Shown: piece by piece, positions 1 through 12,084 of the stretch | Layout: each line of letters begins with the position of its first letter | Numbering within the stretch: position 1 is the stretch's first letter | Assembly (NCBI GenBank): GCA_963978545.1 | Contig: OZ021724.1 | Span: 100,391,163-100,455,162 of the forward strand | DNA length: 64,000 bases | Reading direction: 5' to 3' | Source: Linyphia triangularis | Taxonomy: Eukaryota > Arthropoda > Arachnida > Araneae > Linyphiidae | The notes under the pieces: generated by a model | What the model saw: only the letters and a program-made list of their open reading frames with translations | What the model was told of the DNA's origin: nothing | The model's database searches: none | Made by a program: the position numbers and the translations under genes

Positions 1-647
1 GAAATCTTATTTTAGTTTCGGTTTGGGATTGTCAAAACACATAAAATAAAATTTGCGAATTATATTGTTGTGTGATGGTGGGGGGGGGGGGGAGGGTCAA
101 ACGAAACGTGTGGTTGTTTTTTTTAAATATTTATAGTTGTAAGTTTTGTTTATGGCATGTGAAAAGTAAGTTTAAAAAAAAAAAATTGAGGATTTTCTTG
201 TTGGTTTTGTTGAACGAACTGAAATGTCATCACCTATTATAAATTCGCGACGCAAATCGTTGAATTTTTTTGTTTAGTTTTTTGTTAGTTTTATGATGAG
301 AAGGTGTTATTTTTCTATTTTATGAGATATGACGATTGAAAATTCCGTTAAATAGTTTTTGTAAAGTTACCCGTAATAAACATTCTTATTTATGGCATTC
401 ACACTTGCTGTATCAGTATTTATACTTTATGGAAATTTGTGTAGTGGATAAACTTTGCGACCCGTTCGGTCATTAAATATGTTTGAGTTTGTTGTGATTT
501 TATACTTCTGCAGAAAATATATTTATTGTTGAACTGCTGGATTTGATGTATATTGTTCCTGTATTTCTTTTTATTGAAAAGAGTAAAAAAATGTTAGGTT
601 TTATTTGAAAATGAATGCTTGTGCGTTTTACTAAGTAGTTAAAATTA
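1..647. other. AT-rich unique sequence
   Basis: No gene or repeat recognised. Contains a run of 13 G at about 79-91, followed by A/T-rich DNA with poly-T and poly-A stretches. The short reading frame on the minus strand near 500-697 is low-complexity and has no recognisable domain. Confidence 0.5.
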
Positions 648-1128
648 ATATAACCCATAAAAACAGTTTTTAAAAAATCCTTTTTATGCATGGTCAATTT
701 TTATATTCATTAACACAGAGAGGATATCAAAAACATTTCTATCTGCAAAATAAGCGGTAAACTGCGTTTTAAAATTTATTTATTAAAATTGAACGTGAAT
801 TTATGTTAATTTATTCTGATTAAAGTAATTTTATTATTGATTTATTAAAAAAATTTTGGCAACATGAAAGAGTTTCAACAATGGTCGGTTAAATGCTAGC
901 CAAAACGCGATTAGATGACGGCAAGTTGGTTAATTAGTATTCCGTAAAAGCGGCCTTTTAGTGACAGTAACAACTCCAACATTTCATAGAATGCATTGTC
1001 ATCGACATCGAATCTATCTGCTAAGTTTCAGCTCGACTGGATGACGGCAAGGGGGTTAATTAGGCCTCCGCAGATACCGCCGCCATCGACAAACATATTC
1101 GAAGTTAATATAAAGGATTTAAAACGCA
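648..1128 (+). mobile_element. T13 element, near complete copy
   Basis: Reference copy for the T13 family. The left end carries AACCCATAAAAAC and then AAATCCTTT; the right end reads ATATAAAGGATTTAAAA, so the two ends form short inverted repeats around AAATCCTTTATAT. Inside are two imperfect copies of a motif built on GGATGACGGCAAG followed by GTTAATTAG, about 120 bp apart, and a conserved core ATTGTCATCGACATCGAATC. No coding capacity. The same sequence recurs in both orientations in about a dozen places in this window. The superfamily is not resolved; a non-autonomous DNA transposon is the likeliest reading. Confidence 0.7.
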
Positions 1129-1209
1129 ATAAATCAGAACTAAAAATTTGAATTTTATAAATATTTTACTTGATTGGATATTGCGTGAAATCAACTATAG
1201 AAAATATAC

Positions 1210-1949
1210 TGTTGCGTTGGTGGGTTCGAAAAACTTGAAGCCAAAGCAGATCAAAAATTGCAGAAATTTATTCCAATACAACTCTTCACATGATTCCTTT
1301 ACAACTCCAGAACTTCTCGTTCTGGTAGACTCAATACAGCTCTTTTCACAACAATAGAGCACAAACAGCAGTTAAACTTGACACACAACTGCTGAATCGC
1401 CAAAAGACAATGCAATACAGTTCACTTTTGGAACTACTCTGAATGCTCACTGAGACTCAGTATCTCAACTCAGTAATTCCAGTCAACTCACTGACTAACC
1501 ACACTCGGGCTTATATAGGGGAGGCGGTGAACCTTCTTGAAACTTCTAGAGGTAGATATTTGGAGAACTTTCCAAATCGTAGTTGAAAAGTCCTATACAT
1601 GTACATGGGGACCGAAAATTTCGCCAAATGGTCACCAAGTTTGGTGACATTTGGCAATTTCTCGCCAAATTTGGCGACTAAAATTAGTCGCCAAAACCGT
1701 CTCCAACTTGGCTCTATCTCGCCAATTTGGCGAGATTGCCATTACCATAATGTTAAATGCCCTGCTCCTTGTAAAACTCGCTTCCCAGCGTTATCTCTGT
1801 AAAACTCGTTATCAAGCATTAAGACCCATATTGCCGGGAAGCCAACTTAAGACGAACTATTGCACTGCCTTATGCAAAATGTACATAAATTTTCCTATTT
1901 ACAAAATTAACACCACGAAATATTTACAAATATACAAAAATTCGTAACA
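1210..1949 (-). mobile_element. Solo LTR (LTR-G)
   Basis: The termini are TGTTGCG on the left and CGTAACA on the right, the TG...CA pattern of retrotransposon LTRs. Orientation is inferred from the copy at 42606-43391: there, one strand reads a TATA box (CTATATAAGG) followed by AATAAA about 60 bp before the end, and this copy is on the opposite strand. Possible 4-bp TSD ATAC/TTAC (3 of 4 match). The U3-like half is full of TTGGCGA/TCGCCAA motifs. No second LTR or internal coding region is adjacent, so this is a solo LTR. Short TSD and TGTTACG end suggest Ty3/Gypsy; that is inference. Confidence 0.72.
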
Positions 1950-2361
1950 TTACTTTTGAAATTTACGTCCCACTCAATATAGTATGTCAGAAAAAACTCT
2001 AGAAAACCTTACACCTCCCATCAAATTCAGACGATTTTCTTAAAGGCTCCTCTTCCTCTCAAACCGCGACACCTCTCCAAACATTTATCAAGTGCAATTT
2101 ACACTAGTAACTGAACTGAAGCGAATAAAACTACAAACGCATCCCCCCCCCCCCGAGTACCTCTCTTGGAATCGGTCCAATGGAGGTCTTCTTATGCATA
2201 AAAGATGTTTTCTTTTAACACTATCCAGAGGTAGAAAAAAAACCTGGACTTCATTTGTATTTCGACGAGTTCTTCAATTGCTACGGATGTGTACAGAAAC
2301 TGGTGTAGTGACCTATTGGATTGGTCAGGCTTTCCAAAGGTTATCGCAAGTACGAACACGC
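1950..2361. other. Unique sequence with poly-C tract
   Basis: No feature recognised. A run of about 11 C lies near 2143-2153. A frame on the plus strand (2092-2379) runs into the adjacent tandem array and is not supported as a gene. Confidence 0.4.
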
Positions 2362-3486
2362 TATAGTAGTAGTATATAGTAGTTTATAGTAGTATAGTAG
2401 TAGTATATAGTAGTAGTATATAGTAGTTTATAGTAGTATAGTAGTAGTATATAGTAGTAGTATATAGTAGTTTATAGTAGTATAGTAGTAGTGTATAGTA
2501 GTATAGTAGTAGTATATAGTAGTTTATAGTAGTATAGTAGTAGTATATAGTAGTAGTATATAGTAGTTTATAGTAGTATAGTAGTAGTATATAGTAGTAG
2601 TATATAGTAGTTTATAGTAGTATATAGTAGTATATAGTAGTATAGTAGTAGTATATAGTAGTATATAGTAGTATAGTAGTAGTATATAGTAGTATATAGT
2701 AGTATAGTAGTAGTATATAGTAGTATAGTAGTAGTATATAGTAGTAGTGTATAGTAGTATAGTAGTAGTGTATAGTAGTATAGTAGTAGTATATAGTAGT
2801 ATATAGTAGTATAGTAGTAGTATATAGTAGTAGTATATAGTAGTGTATAGTAGTATAGTAGTAGTGTATAGTAGTATAGTAGTAGTATATAGTAGTTTAT
2901 AGTAGTATAGTAGTAGTATATAGTAGTAGTATATAGTAGTTTATAGTAGTATAGTAGTAGTATATAGTAGTAGTATATAGTAGTTTATAGTAGTATATAG
3001 TAGTTTATAGTAGTATATAGTAGTATATAGTAGTATAGTAGTAGTATATAGTAGTATAGTAGTAGTATAGTAGTAGTATAGTAGTATATAGTAGTATAGT
3101 AGTAGTATATAGTAGTATATAGTAGTATAGTAGTAGTATATAGTAGTATAGTAGTAGTATATAGTAGTATAGTAGTAGTATATAGTAGTATATAGTAGTA
3201 TAGTAGTATATAGTAGTATAGTAGTAGTATATAGTAGTATATAGTAGTATAGTAGTAGTATATAGTAGTATAGTAGTAGTATATAGTAGTAGTGTATAGT
3301 AGTATAGTAGTAGTGTATAGTAGTATAGTAGTAGTATATAGTAGTATAGTAGTAGTATATAGTAGTATAGTAGTAGTATATAGTAGTATAGTAGTAGTAT
3401 ATAGTAGTATAGTAGTAGTATATAGTAGTAGTATATAGTAGTATAGTAGTAGTATATAGTAGTATAGTAGTAGTATATAGTAGTAC
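2362..3486. repeat. TAGTA-rich tandem array, about 1.1 kb
   Basis: Continuous array of TAGTAG / TATAGTAG / TATATAGTAG variants. Longer phrases containing TAGTTTATAGTAG recur in the first half, and a different spacing dominates the second half, so there is higher-order structure. It creates a 187-residue tyrosine/leucine/threonine minus-strand reading frame (2985-3548) that is an artefact of the array. Confidence 0.95.
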
Positions 3487-3630
3487 TGGCGCTTAAAAGT
3501 AGTGTTGGCGCTTTTCAAAAGATATTGCCAGTCCTTTTTCCTGTCCAATACATCTCATGCTTCATTTTTCGGACCTCAATATCTATAGAAGCATCGGTTT
3601 CAAATTTTATAAAATTTTGGCGCTAATGTA

Positions 3631-3816
3631 TTATCTCATCGACCGTTGGCGAAACAAAAAGTTCGCATCGGTCCGGACGAATGCCCGGTTAGAGTCACAG
3701 CTGAGGTCATTCCGCGGGACGTTCTTGGCGCTGGTCCGAACCGGACCTCCGAGGTGGCCGGGCAGGTCGATACTTTTTGTCGCCGATAGAAAGTTTGCCA
3801 ACGGTCGACGGGATAA
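3631..3816. mobile_element. 186 bp MITE with TA TSD, GC-rich inside
   Basis: Ends are TTATCTCATCGACCGTTGGC on the left and its inverted match (18 of 20) on the right, flanked by TA at 3629-3630 and 3817-3818. The interior is much more GC-rich than the surroundings (for example CCGGACCTCCGAGGTGGCCG). A fragment of the same family lies at 8695-8750. TA duplication and inverted ends suggest a Tc1/mariner-type MITE. Confidence 0.72.
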
Positions 3817-3818
3817 TA

Positions 3819-4765
3819 GTAAGAACCGAAACTGTTTAATAAGAACAACACTTATAACATACAACTTTAAAATTTTAAAGTAAAATTACTGGGATTCTTA
3901 TTATAATTTAAAAATTTTGTTAGCTTGCTTCAAAAAAATTATAGTAAAATTTTAAAAAAAGTTATTTTATTATAATATTTTATAAATATATATCGCTTGA
4001 CTGTTCTGATGTCATTAAAGGAATTAGTAAAAAGAAATGGAAGCAGTTCTTGGATGATTCCTTAAAGAATTGGGGCTTGCAATATTTTAAGTATGGCTTC
4101 GCTTCCTTTGTTAGCTAGGACGTTTTGTTTTTAACATGTCGGTATTTCGCAAGAGATTTGAGGCCCAGACGTCTTTTGTCTTTGTCGGTAGGGCTTTAAG
4201 TGTCTGGTTTTTCTCTAACGTAAGACACGTCTTTTCTGGTGTCTGACACTTTTATTAAGTCTGGAGATACATTAAGACAGGCTTAGTTTGGAAGCGTGCG
4301 AGAAAGAAAAAGAAGAAAAAATGTTGGTAATAGAAGGTATTGTTTTTAAAGCTTCCGGGAACTGTTTTTTAATAAGCTTTGCTCGTTAATTCTCAAAGTA
4401 TAGTTATACTGATATTGTAGTATTCTTGACAATATTTTGTAGTTTACTTCTATAAAATATAAAATAATTTTGATAATTATAAATTTAACTATAAATATAA
4501 CGTTAAAAAGAATACGGAATGTATCGCGTTCGTGAATTAATCAATTGAACGGAATTTTAATTGAGGATTAGAAAAAGTTGTTTAATGTCGAGAATGGTCA
4601 TGTAAATACAATGGATTCTAGTTCACGTTAAAAATAAAGTAGTGAGTTTTAAAATTATTTTAAAAGTAATGAGTTTTAAATGGCTTTTTCAAATAAAAAA
4701 AAAATTTTGCTCCAAATGTTATGGTTTATCATCAAAGTATAACTTGCAATGAATTTTATTTTAAC
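3819..4765. other. AT-rich unique sequence
   Basis: No repeat, gene or RNA recognised. A slightly less AT-rich stretch at about 4110-4290 shows several imperfect GTCT/AGAC repeats (TGTCTGG, AGACACG, TGTCTGACA) of unknown meaning. Confidence 0.4.
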
Positions 4766-6118
4766 TGTAGCTGAATACCTGTGCTTCGCTACGAAATTTT
4801 ACCATGGGCATTTTAAGGTAGTAGTCTGGTAACTTATGCCTATTTTCATGACTTCTTTGGAGGGTGGTTTTTTATAGGAAAATAAAAATGAATTATCTTG
4901 AATATTTAGAGTGTTTTTATTTACAGATTGAAAATATAAAAAAAAATTATTTGAAAAAATTTAATAGTTTATTACTATTATTATTGTCACTCGAAGTTGG
5001 AACCTCAAAAAAAATGCACGTGGGTGGCCCGGGTGATTTTGGCTCTTGATGTTATCTGAAATCAAATATTCTTGATTATTCTTAATCTATAGACATGCCA
5101 TTCTGGTCGGAACTACTGAAGTTAAATTTCAAGGGTAAATAACAAAATGGCGGACTTTGAAAAAAAAAGTCATTTTATTTTAGTAAAGAAAGGGTTGTAA
5201 AATAAAAAGTTAAAGGTGAAAAAAATTCTCGTTAGTACCGACGAGAACTATAAGTGTGTAGAACAGCCTGTTAAAATTTGAAAGCAATCGGTTCAGTAGA
5301 AAAAAAGTTAGGACCCGGGCCGACCAGAAAAACAATGTTTTGAGAAAAACGCGTTTAATGCCTGGATCTCCAGGACTTTTCGTACCACGTTTTTTTCCTT
5401 TCCTATCCATCTTAGATGCTTACGTGTCAACGTACGATCAAATACTAACAGAGTACTGTGAATTTTAACTTAAATATACTAAAAGCGCAAACAATAGAAG
5501 GGTCCAAGCGGTTGCAGCTGCCGGTCGACCTTAAAGGTTGGACTCCGAGGCGCTCTAGGAAACTCGTTATAACTCCCGAAATATTTCGAATTTCTGTCTG
5601 AAATTTTCACAGTATATTCTCAAGACATTGTACTTTCAAATTAAGCAAAAAAAAAATTCGATTTTTTTTAACCCAAGTTACCAGATTACTACCTTAACAA
5701 TTCAAAAGGCATTCATGCATCTTGGGTTTTGGTCCCGTTTAATATTAGTTAATTTTGATCTCAATAGCTTAATACTTATTATGTCCTTATTGACTTTTGG
5801 TTTATAATATTAGTTGTGGATATATTGCAAGTTGGACATTTGAATATTCCACGTTTGGAACGTTTGACCCCGTTTCGACCCCTTAAAACTGGTTAATCGT
5901 CATCGGAATAATTTACTTTTTCTATGCTTGCCCTTGTCGGCTTTTGTATCAATTTTCAGAGTTATGACCGAGCTGGAAGTAGAAAATTGGAATATTCTTT
6001 TTTCGAACGTTGTGACCCCATTTTCGACCCTTTTCAATTAGTGAATCGAAATTGGAATAGTTTACTTTTTCTATGCTTGCCCTTGTTGACATTTTTACCG
6101 AATATCGGAGCTGTGACT
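4766..6118 (-). mobile_element. Helitron-like relic, split by a TTAA element
   Basis: At 4768-4790 the sequence AGCTGAATACCTGTGCTTCG is the reverse complement of the 3' end of the complete element at 46659-49369. After the insertion at 4817-5693 the match continues (CATTCATG at 5709), and two diverged copies of the 148-bp unit follow at about 5850-6115, recognisable by GGAACGTTTGACCCCGTTTC and TTTACTTTTTCTATGCTTGC. The 5' end is missing where the relic meets an FB650 fragment. Much older than the 46.7 kb copy, judging by divergence. Confidence 0.65.
4817..5693. mobile_element. TTAA-GG family A element, 877 bp
   Basis: Inverted ends GGTAGTAGTCTGGTAACTT (4817-4835) and its complement (5675-5693) match at 18 of 19 positions and are flanked by TTAA at 4813-4816 and 5694-5697. 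It interrupts a Helitron relic: removing it and one TTAA restores the alignment with the intact Helitron near 49320. TTAA duplication is known for piggyBac and some Sola elements, but the ends do not start with the usual piggyBac CCC. No transposase frame; the 66-residue minus frame inside (5210-5410) has no domain that I recognise. Confidence 0.8.
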
Positions 6119-6551
6119 AGTTTTCAAGATTGCAGACGATTCAGATGTCTGGCGAAGGCTTACTTGAATCTTTCACAAATGAGCCAAGTTGGCAATGAAT
6201 ATTACGTCACTAATTAGGTAACTGATATTGCCAATTTGGCTTACTTTTAAAAGATGCAAGTTTTCCGAGCCAGAGATCAGGAAATCGTTTGCGCTTTTTC
6301 TCATTGAAAATCAAAGTGCCCTGGGTTACCAGACGATAAAGTTTGTTCACTTTTTGGCTAGTTATGAAGTATTTGGCAATAGGATTTTAGTTTAACTCAT
6401 TCAAAGTCTATTTTTGACTAGTTTCGGCCATTTTTGCCTCGGCAGACCAGTGGATTCGTAATCTATTCACATTTCCCCGCATTCTATATTAAAAAAAAAA
6501 ATTCAGAATGATGTTCTATGGAGTACCTAAACTTGCTGTCGCTTTTCGGAA
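6119..6551. mobile_element. FB650 fragment (centre and right arm)
   Basis: Matches FB650 from the inner left arm (GCAGACGATTCAGATGTCTGG), through the centre with ATTACGTCAC, to a degraded right end near 6550 (GTCGCTTTTCGG). The left arm is missing; the fragment abuts the Helitron relic. Confidence 0.75.
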
Positions 6552-7638
6552 TTATAATCTTGTAGTAATTTGGCCACTAAAGGGATTATTATCCCACTAT
6601 TAAATACGATAATATATCCTACAAAAACTGGGTCGTATGTATCGATTAGGTTCAAAAGTGTTAACAGGACGGTAGCATTTTGATACAAAATATTTCTGCA
6701 AAAACACACTGGTTCCTAGAACCAATATTATATCGCGGACGCAATTTTCAAAGTAAAGGGCAATCGAATTCATAACAGAAAATTAATATCGCCAGTAATC
6801 AATCAAACTTTATCCTAGACTGACAGGGACTGTCTTTCCCGGATAACCAATAAAAAAAAGAAGACAAAATCGAAGTAGGGGGGGGGAAGAAAAAAAAATA
6901 CTTCCAAAGAGTGGATGAAATCGAACATTAATTTTTCTAAAACGCTTCCTTTCGTTCAATTTATCGAAAAGATTCTATAATTATAATTGAATTCTGCAGC
7001 AAATCAATCACGTGATGCTGACCCATCCCCCCCAACACAAATGAAAAGACAACATTTTTTTATTTTTTTTTATTATTATTATTATTTTTATTTCCGGTGA
7101 ATTTTTCGATTCCGCTTCGACCTTGTTTTAATGAAGGCAGACGTAACCGTGACAAGTTTGTTCGACAAAGAATTAAAAAGCAATAAGTTTTTGGACAAGT
7201 AGGAGAAGGGGGGGGGGGGTACAAAGAGAGAGAGTTTTTTTTTTTTTGAGAGATCGATTGTAAAGCTGGGGATATAAAGAGTTCTGTTATGCTTGGTTCC
7301 ATAATGTGATTACGAGTGCATTAATTTGTTCGCGATTTTATTGAGAAATTTAATTAGATTAAGCGACGTTCTCTGATGATGAGTTTGCGAAAGCAAACAA
7401 AAATGCAATGATTGGTGGTTTTTTTTCTTTTTTTTTTTTTTTACTTATGTCATTTTGAAAAGCATTATTTTGATGTCGTATTATTAAAATGCTTATTTGT
7501 ATGAAATGAATGATTTTTTTTTTTTTATAATTTGTCCTTATAATCTAGAAAAAGTAAACTATTATACTGTTTCTATAACATATTTTAAACACATATGGTT
7601 TATGTTCCTATATATTTGGTGAATAGGTGAATATTCCG

Positions 7639-7680
<42 letters not shown>

Positions 7681-7746
7681 ATTTAAAAATATTTTTTCTG
7701 AAATAACTTAACTGGAACTGAAAAATTAACTTGTATGAAAATTTAC
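6552..7746. other. Unique AT-rich sequence with simple repeats
   Basis: No gene recognised. Includes poly-G runs near 6878-6886 and 7209-7219, A/T runs near 7057-7090 and 7424-7442, and a (TA)n microsatellite at about 7641-7678. Two minus-strand frames (7060-7302, 7562-7765) are products of these low-complexity tracts. Confidence 0.45.
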
Positions 7747-7750
7747 TTAA

Positions 7751-8453
7751 GGTATACATATACAATTGAGATGATTTTCTTTAATTTTTAGGTTATAATT
7801 TCAATTAGGCAGTATTTCTGAATAAAAAATGATACATTTTTATATATAAACTTTTTTTTCGTCAATTTTACAATCAGCTAATTACAATTAAAGGGACTAA
7901 TTAAGACATTATTAGAACATACATAAATAAACTTGTAACTAACTTAGAGGTATTATTTTTATTGCAAATAAGAGATATTGTATTGACGCATGTTCCTATG
8001 GAGAATTTTGAATTTGGCTGCCATATTTATTTAGTTATAAGTTTTTAAATAAAGAGCTAAAAAATACATAGTTTTTAACAAAAAAATTAAGATTAAAATA
8101 CGCATAAAAAATGTGTTTATAACAATATAAATTAAATTCTCCATAGAAAACACATCCACAACTATTGTCTACAAAACAAAATTAGAATTTTTTAAATCAA
8201 ACCATTTATTACGAAGTTATGACCGTTGGCGTAAAGTCATATAACACCAAAATGTCATTCTTCAGAAAACGCGTTTAAAGTTTACTACACTAATAAATGT
8301 GATAGAAAACAGGTTCACAAAAGCTACTGTAATTTAAAAAGTAATTTGAGTCTCAGAAAGAAAACGGTTTCATTTTAATGGTAATGAATTCGGGAATACT
8401 TTAAAACAAAAAAACAAAAACGCAGACTTAAGTCAAATTTTGCTATGTATACC
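7751..8453 (+). mobile_element. TTAA-GG family B element, copy 1, 703 bp
   Basis: Ends GGTATACATA and TATGTATACC are perfect 10-bp inverted repeats, flanked by TTAA at 7747-7750 and 8454-8457. A second full-length copy in the opposite orientation lies at 55024-55749, also between TTAA sites, which confirms both boundaries. AT-rich, no coding capacity. Confidence 0.85.
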
Positions 8454-8457
8454 TTAA

Positions 8458-8815
8458 CGACTCTCTTTTTTACCCATGAATATTTAAATGATGATTTAAT
8501 ATTATTATAATTATTCCAATTTTGGACGAGATTACAAGAAAATAATTATAGAATTTAAATACTAATTAAAACTATTGAGTGAAATGCTAAACTAAATGTG
8601 TTGCTTTTGTTTCAGTAAGTTACAATATTAAAATTCGATAGAAAACAAACTTTTTAAGAATGATCTACAAAAAAACAAAAATCGGTATTTGTATATTATC
8701 CCGTCGACAGTTGACGAAACAAAAACCGGACCTCCGAGGAGGCTAGGTGTTTAGAAATGGTGAAAGATTTTGGTATTAACGCTCTGAGAGAAGCAGCTGT
8801 TAAGCGACACATTAA
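8458..8815. other. AT-rich gap with a fragment of the 186 bp MITE
   Basis: At 8695-8750 the stretch TTATCCCGTCGACAGTTGAC and following CCGGACCTCCGAGG matches one end and part of the interior of the MITE at 3631-3816. The rest is unassigned. Confidence 0.5.
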
Positions 8816-8817
8816 TA

Positions 8818-9483
8818 GTCCGAGAGGCGACTGCAAATTTTGGACCCCATCAAACATCATTCTGAATTTTTTATAGAAATTTGAGAAAAGTTAATAAATT
8901 ACGAATCCACTGGTCTGCCGTGGCAAAAATGGCCGAAACCAATCAAAAATCGACTTGGAATGAGTTGAACTAAAATCCGATCGCCAAATATGTCATAACT
9001 TGCCGAAAAGACAACACTCTTTTTCCTCTGGCGACCCACTGCATTTTGATTTTCGATGAGAAAAAGCGCAAACGATTTCTGATCTCTGGCTCGGAAAACT
9101 TGTATCTTTTAAAAGTAAGCCGAATTGTCGACATCAGTTACGTCATCAGTGAGGTAATGTTCATTGCCAATTTGGTTCATTTGTGAAAGATGCAAGTAAG
9201 CCATAGCCTCACATCCGAATCGTCTGCAACCTTCTTAATTGAAAATTAATGAGTGAGGGTTACCAAATTTAAAAAAAAAAAAATGCTCATTATTTGGCAA
9301 GTTATGGCGCATTTTGCAATTGGATTTAGTTCAACTTATTAAAAGTCTATTTTTTTACCAGTTTCGGCCATTTTTGCCATTGCAGACCAGTGGATTCGTA
9401 ATCTACTCACTATCCTCCAATTTCTATAAAAATTTCAGAATGATGTTCGATGGGGGTTCAAAAATTGCAGTCTCCTCTCAATC
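8818..9483. mobile_element. FB650 foldback MITE, full length
   Basis: FB650 has ends GTCCGAGAGGCGACTGCAAT and its complement, and is close to a palindrome over its whole length: each arm carries GGTCTGCC...AAAAATGGCCGAAAC, the GAACTAAATCCGATTGCC segment and AGACGATT or AATCGTCTGC, meeting at a centre built on TTACGTCA / TGACGTAA. This copy is flanked by TA at 8816-8817 and 9484-9485. A TA duplication plus long inverted arms points to a Tc1/mariner-mobilised MITE. No coding capacity; its short frames recur around every copy and are not genes. Confidence 0.88.
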
Positions 9484-9485
9484 TA

Positions 9486-10335
9486 TAAAGACCCCATGCT
9501 TGAAAACACATTTTCGAAGGTCTTTAAAAAAATTATTTAGGTCCTTAAAAGTCCTTGAGAAGTCATTGATTTTCATTCTATGATTTCAGTGGATACCCTG
9601 GAATAAGAAAAAATAACCGACGAAACATTTTTAGCCTTGTCCTTGATACATTACAATGCAATTTCCCAAAGATATACAAACATCATCTTTGATAAGAATC
9701 AGACGAAAAGAGTTCATTTGCTGCTTCTGATGCCAAAAAAAGAATAATAAAAAAAAAAGCATTTTCTCATTAACCATGTTAAGAAGAGAACTCTAAACGA
9801 AGCTCGCTCCACTTGTTTTTATTTCTTACTATTATTCTGTCTCATGCCAATGGAACGTTCGAATTGATGGATGTTCTTACGTCGATGTTCTTCCATTCGA
9901 TCCCGAACCGAGATGCATTTTAAATTGGATCGTCTGAAAAGCAGACGATACGATTTGAAGATTGATCTCCGGGATCTTTTGAAAAAACAAAAATTCCTTT
10001 TATATTTAGAGAATTGTGGCGCTGGTTTGTGTATTTGGAATGTTGCATAGCTTTGTATTCGTTGTTGAAGAATTATTCCAGATATTGGAATTTTTTTTTT
10101 TTCGTGAGTGTTTACCCCCCGTTCTTGTTGAACTTAATCAAGACTGGATATGTTGGATGTCAGGTCAGGGTTAAAATTAGTTTCGTCTTTATTTGTTTTT
10201 TTACGCATTAGTTGGTTTTAGAAACTTTTTAAATATATTTCTCTTCAATCACGAATGATGAAGATCATATGATAGATATCGATGATGTTTTTAAAATAGT
10301 GCACAAGTTTGTTTGTAATGGTTTATGAGTTAATT
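9486..10335. other. Unique sequence
   Basis: No repeat or gene recognised. A plus-strand frame (10014-10211) and the end of another (9314-9583) show no domain. Local motif repetition AAAGTCCTT / TTAGGTCCTT near 9535-9560 is unexplained. Confidence 0.4.
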
Positions 10336-10339
10336 ATAT

Positions 10340-11530
10340 AACGCATAAAAACATTGTTTTTAATTTAATTCCTTTATATGCATGACCAATTTCTATATTC
10401 GTTAACACAGCGCCGATTTTGTAAGCAGCGTGTTCTTGGTTTTTGCATATAATTTTAAATAGTAAAAACATTTCTGTGCGGCTAACTACGTTTCAAAATT
10501 TATTTATTAAAAATGAACGTGAATTTATGCACTCACATCCAAATATTATTTATTTATTCTGATTCAAATAATTTTATTATTTATTAAAAAACAAAATATT
10601 TGGCAACAAGAATGAGTTTCTTCAATGGTCGTATAAATGCTATTTTCGCACAATCGGATGACGGCAAGTTGTTTTATTAGCATTCCGCATGAGAGACCTT
10701 TTAGTGGCAGTTACAGCTCCAAAATTTGATCGAATGCATTGTCACCGACATCGGATCTGTCTGCCAAGTTTCAGCATGATTGGATGACGACAAGGGGGTT
10801 AATTAGACCTCCGCAGAATTGCCCGGCATCGACTCAAAATCAAATAGACGGAGAGGCGACTGCAATTTTTGGACCCCATCGATCATCATTCTCAATTTTG
10901 TATAGAAATTGGAGAAAAGTGAGTAGATTACGAATCCACTGGTCTGCCTTGGCAAAAATGGCCGAAACTGGTTAAAAAATAGACTTTTAATAAGTTGAAC
11001 TAAATCCAATTGCCAAATGCGCCATAACGTGCCAAATAATGAGTATTTTATTTTTTATTTGGTAACCCTCACTCTTAAATTTTCAATTAGAAGGTGCAGA
11101 CAATTCGGATGTGTGGCTATGGCTTACTTGCATCTTTCACAAATAAGCCAAATTGGCAATAAACATTACGTCACTGATGACGTAACTGATGTCGCCAATT
11201 CGGCTTACTTTTAAAAGATTCAAGTTTTTCGAGCCAGAGATCAGAAATCGTTTGCGCTTTTTCTCATTGAAAATCAAAAGGAAGTGGATTGCCAGACGAA
11301 AAAGTATGTTCCCTTTTTGGCAAGTTATGACATATTTGGCAATCGGATTTTAGTTCAACTCATTCCTAGTCGATTTTTGACCAGTTTCGGCCATTTTTGC
11401 CACGGCAGACCAGTAGATTCGTAATCTACTCACTTTTCTCCAATTCGTATAAAAAAATTAAGAATGATGTTCGATGGGGTCCAAAAATTGCAGTCGCCTC
11501 TCGGACTAAAAGTTATTATAAATGATATAA
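10340..11530 (+). mobile_element. T13 element interrupted by an FB650
   Basis: Left end AACGCATAAAAAC then ATTCCTTTATATGCATG at about 10340-10385; the core with GGATGACGACAAGGGGGTTA ends at 10846, where FB650 (10847-11506) is inserted. After the insertion, AAAGTTATTATAAATGATA corresponds to the usual T13 right end (CGAAGTTAATATAAAGGATT), so the FB650 landed just inside the T13 terminus. Confidence 0.7.
10847..11506. mobile_element. FB650 full length, inserted in T13
   Basis: Ends GACGGAGAGGCGACTGC and GCAGTCGCCTCTCGGAC, with TA at 10845-10846 and 11507-11508. Centre at about 11164-11190 reads ATTACGTCACTGATGACGTA. Near-palindromic, 660 bp. Confidence 0.88.
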
Positions 11531-11793
11531 TAACGATCAGATTGCGTTGGATATTATATATCCCATGATCCCTAATATCTCAGTCTATTATTATAATTGA
11601 ATAAGAAATACTTAGCAATCCTAAATAATTTCAAAAGAAAATGTTTTTAATTCAGGCAGTGTTTTGCCTGCTATAAATGCCTACCAAAAATTGCCTAGCA
11701 TCAAAAAACCGTTAAGCATTATTTTTGGCCTTTTCAAATTTTAGCGATAGTGTTTATATTAGCGTCATTTAACGAAATATCTTTTTCTTTCAG

Positions 11794-11850
11794 ATTCTGG
11801 GTGTATTGCAGACTGCATTAACAGTTTGTTTACGAAACTGTTCTCTTCAG
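11794..11850 (+). CDS. Candidate 57 bp internal exon (tentative)
   Basis: A polypyrimidine acceptor (CTTTTTCTTTCAG) ends at 11793 and a donor (CAG|GTAAAT) begins at 11851, bounding 57 bp that is more balanced in base composition than its flanks. Read in the phase that leaves 2 nt before and 1 nt after, it encodes SGCIADCINSLFTKLFSS; a second frame is also open, so openness is weak evidence. It lies in DNA not assigned to any repeat here. No protein family recognised and no neighbouring exon found. It could equally be a chance pairing of splice-like sites. Confidence 0.25.
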
Positions 11851-12084
11851 GTAAATTATATTTTATATTTATTTTGTGTCGTATAAAAGTTTATAAGAGT
11901 TATATTTCTGTAAATACCCATCATTTAATCTACTTTTAAATACCATTAAAATCTATTACGAAGAAGTATATTTGGTAATGTGATTGACGAAAGTCTTAAG
12001 AAAAGGAAATTGTTGTTTAGAAATGGAAGTCAAAAGGATTTTTTTATTTTTTGTAATTTTCATTATTCACATTCATTTTTGTCA

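Noticed and set aside
2985..3548. 187-residue minus-strand frame
   Set aside because: It is only the translation of the TAGTA tandem array; no stop occurs because of the repeat phase.
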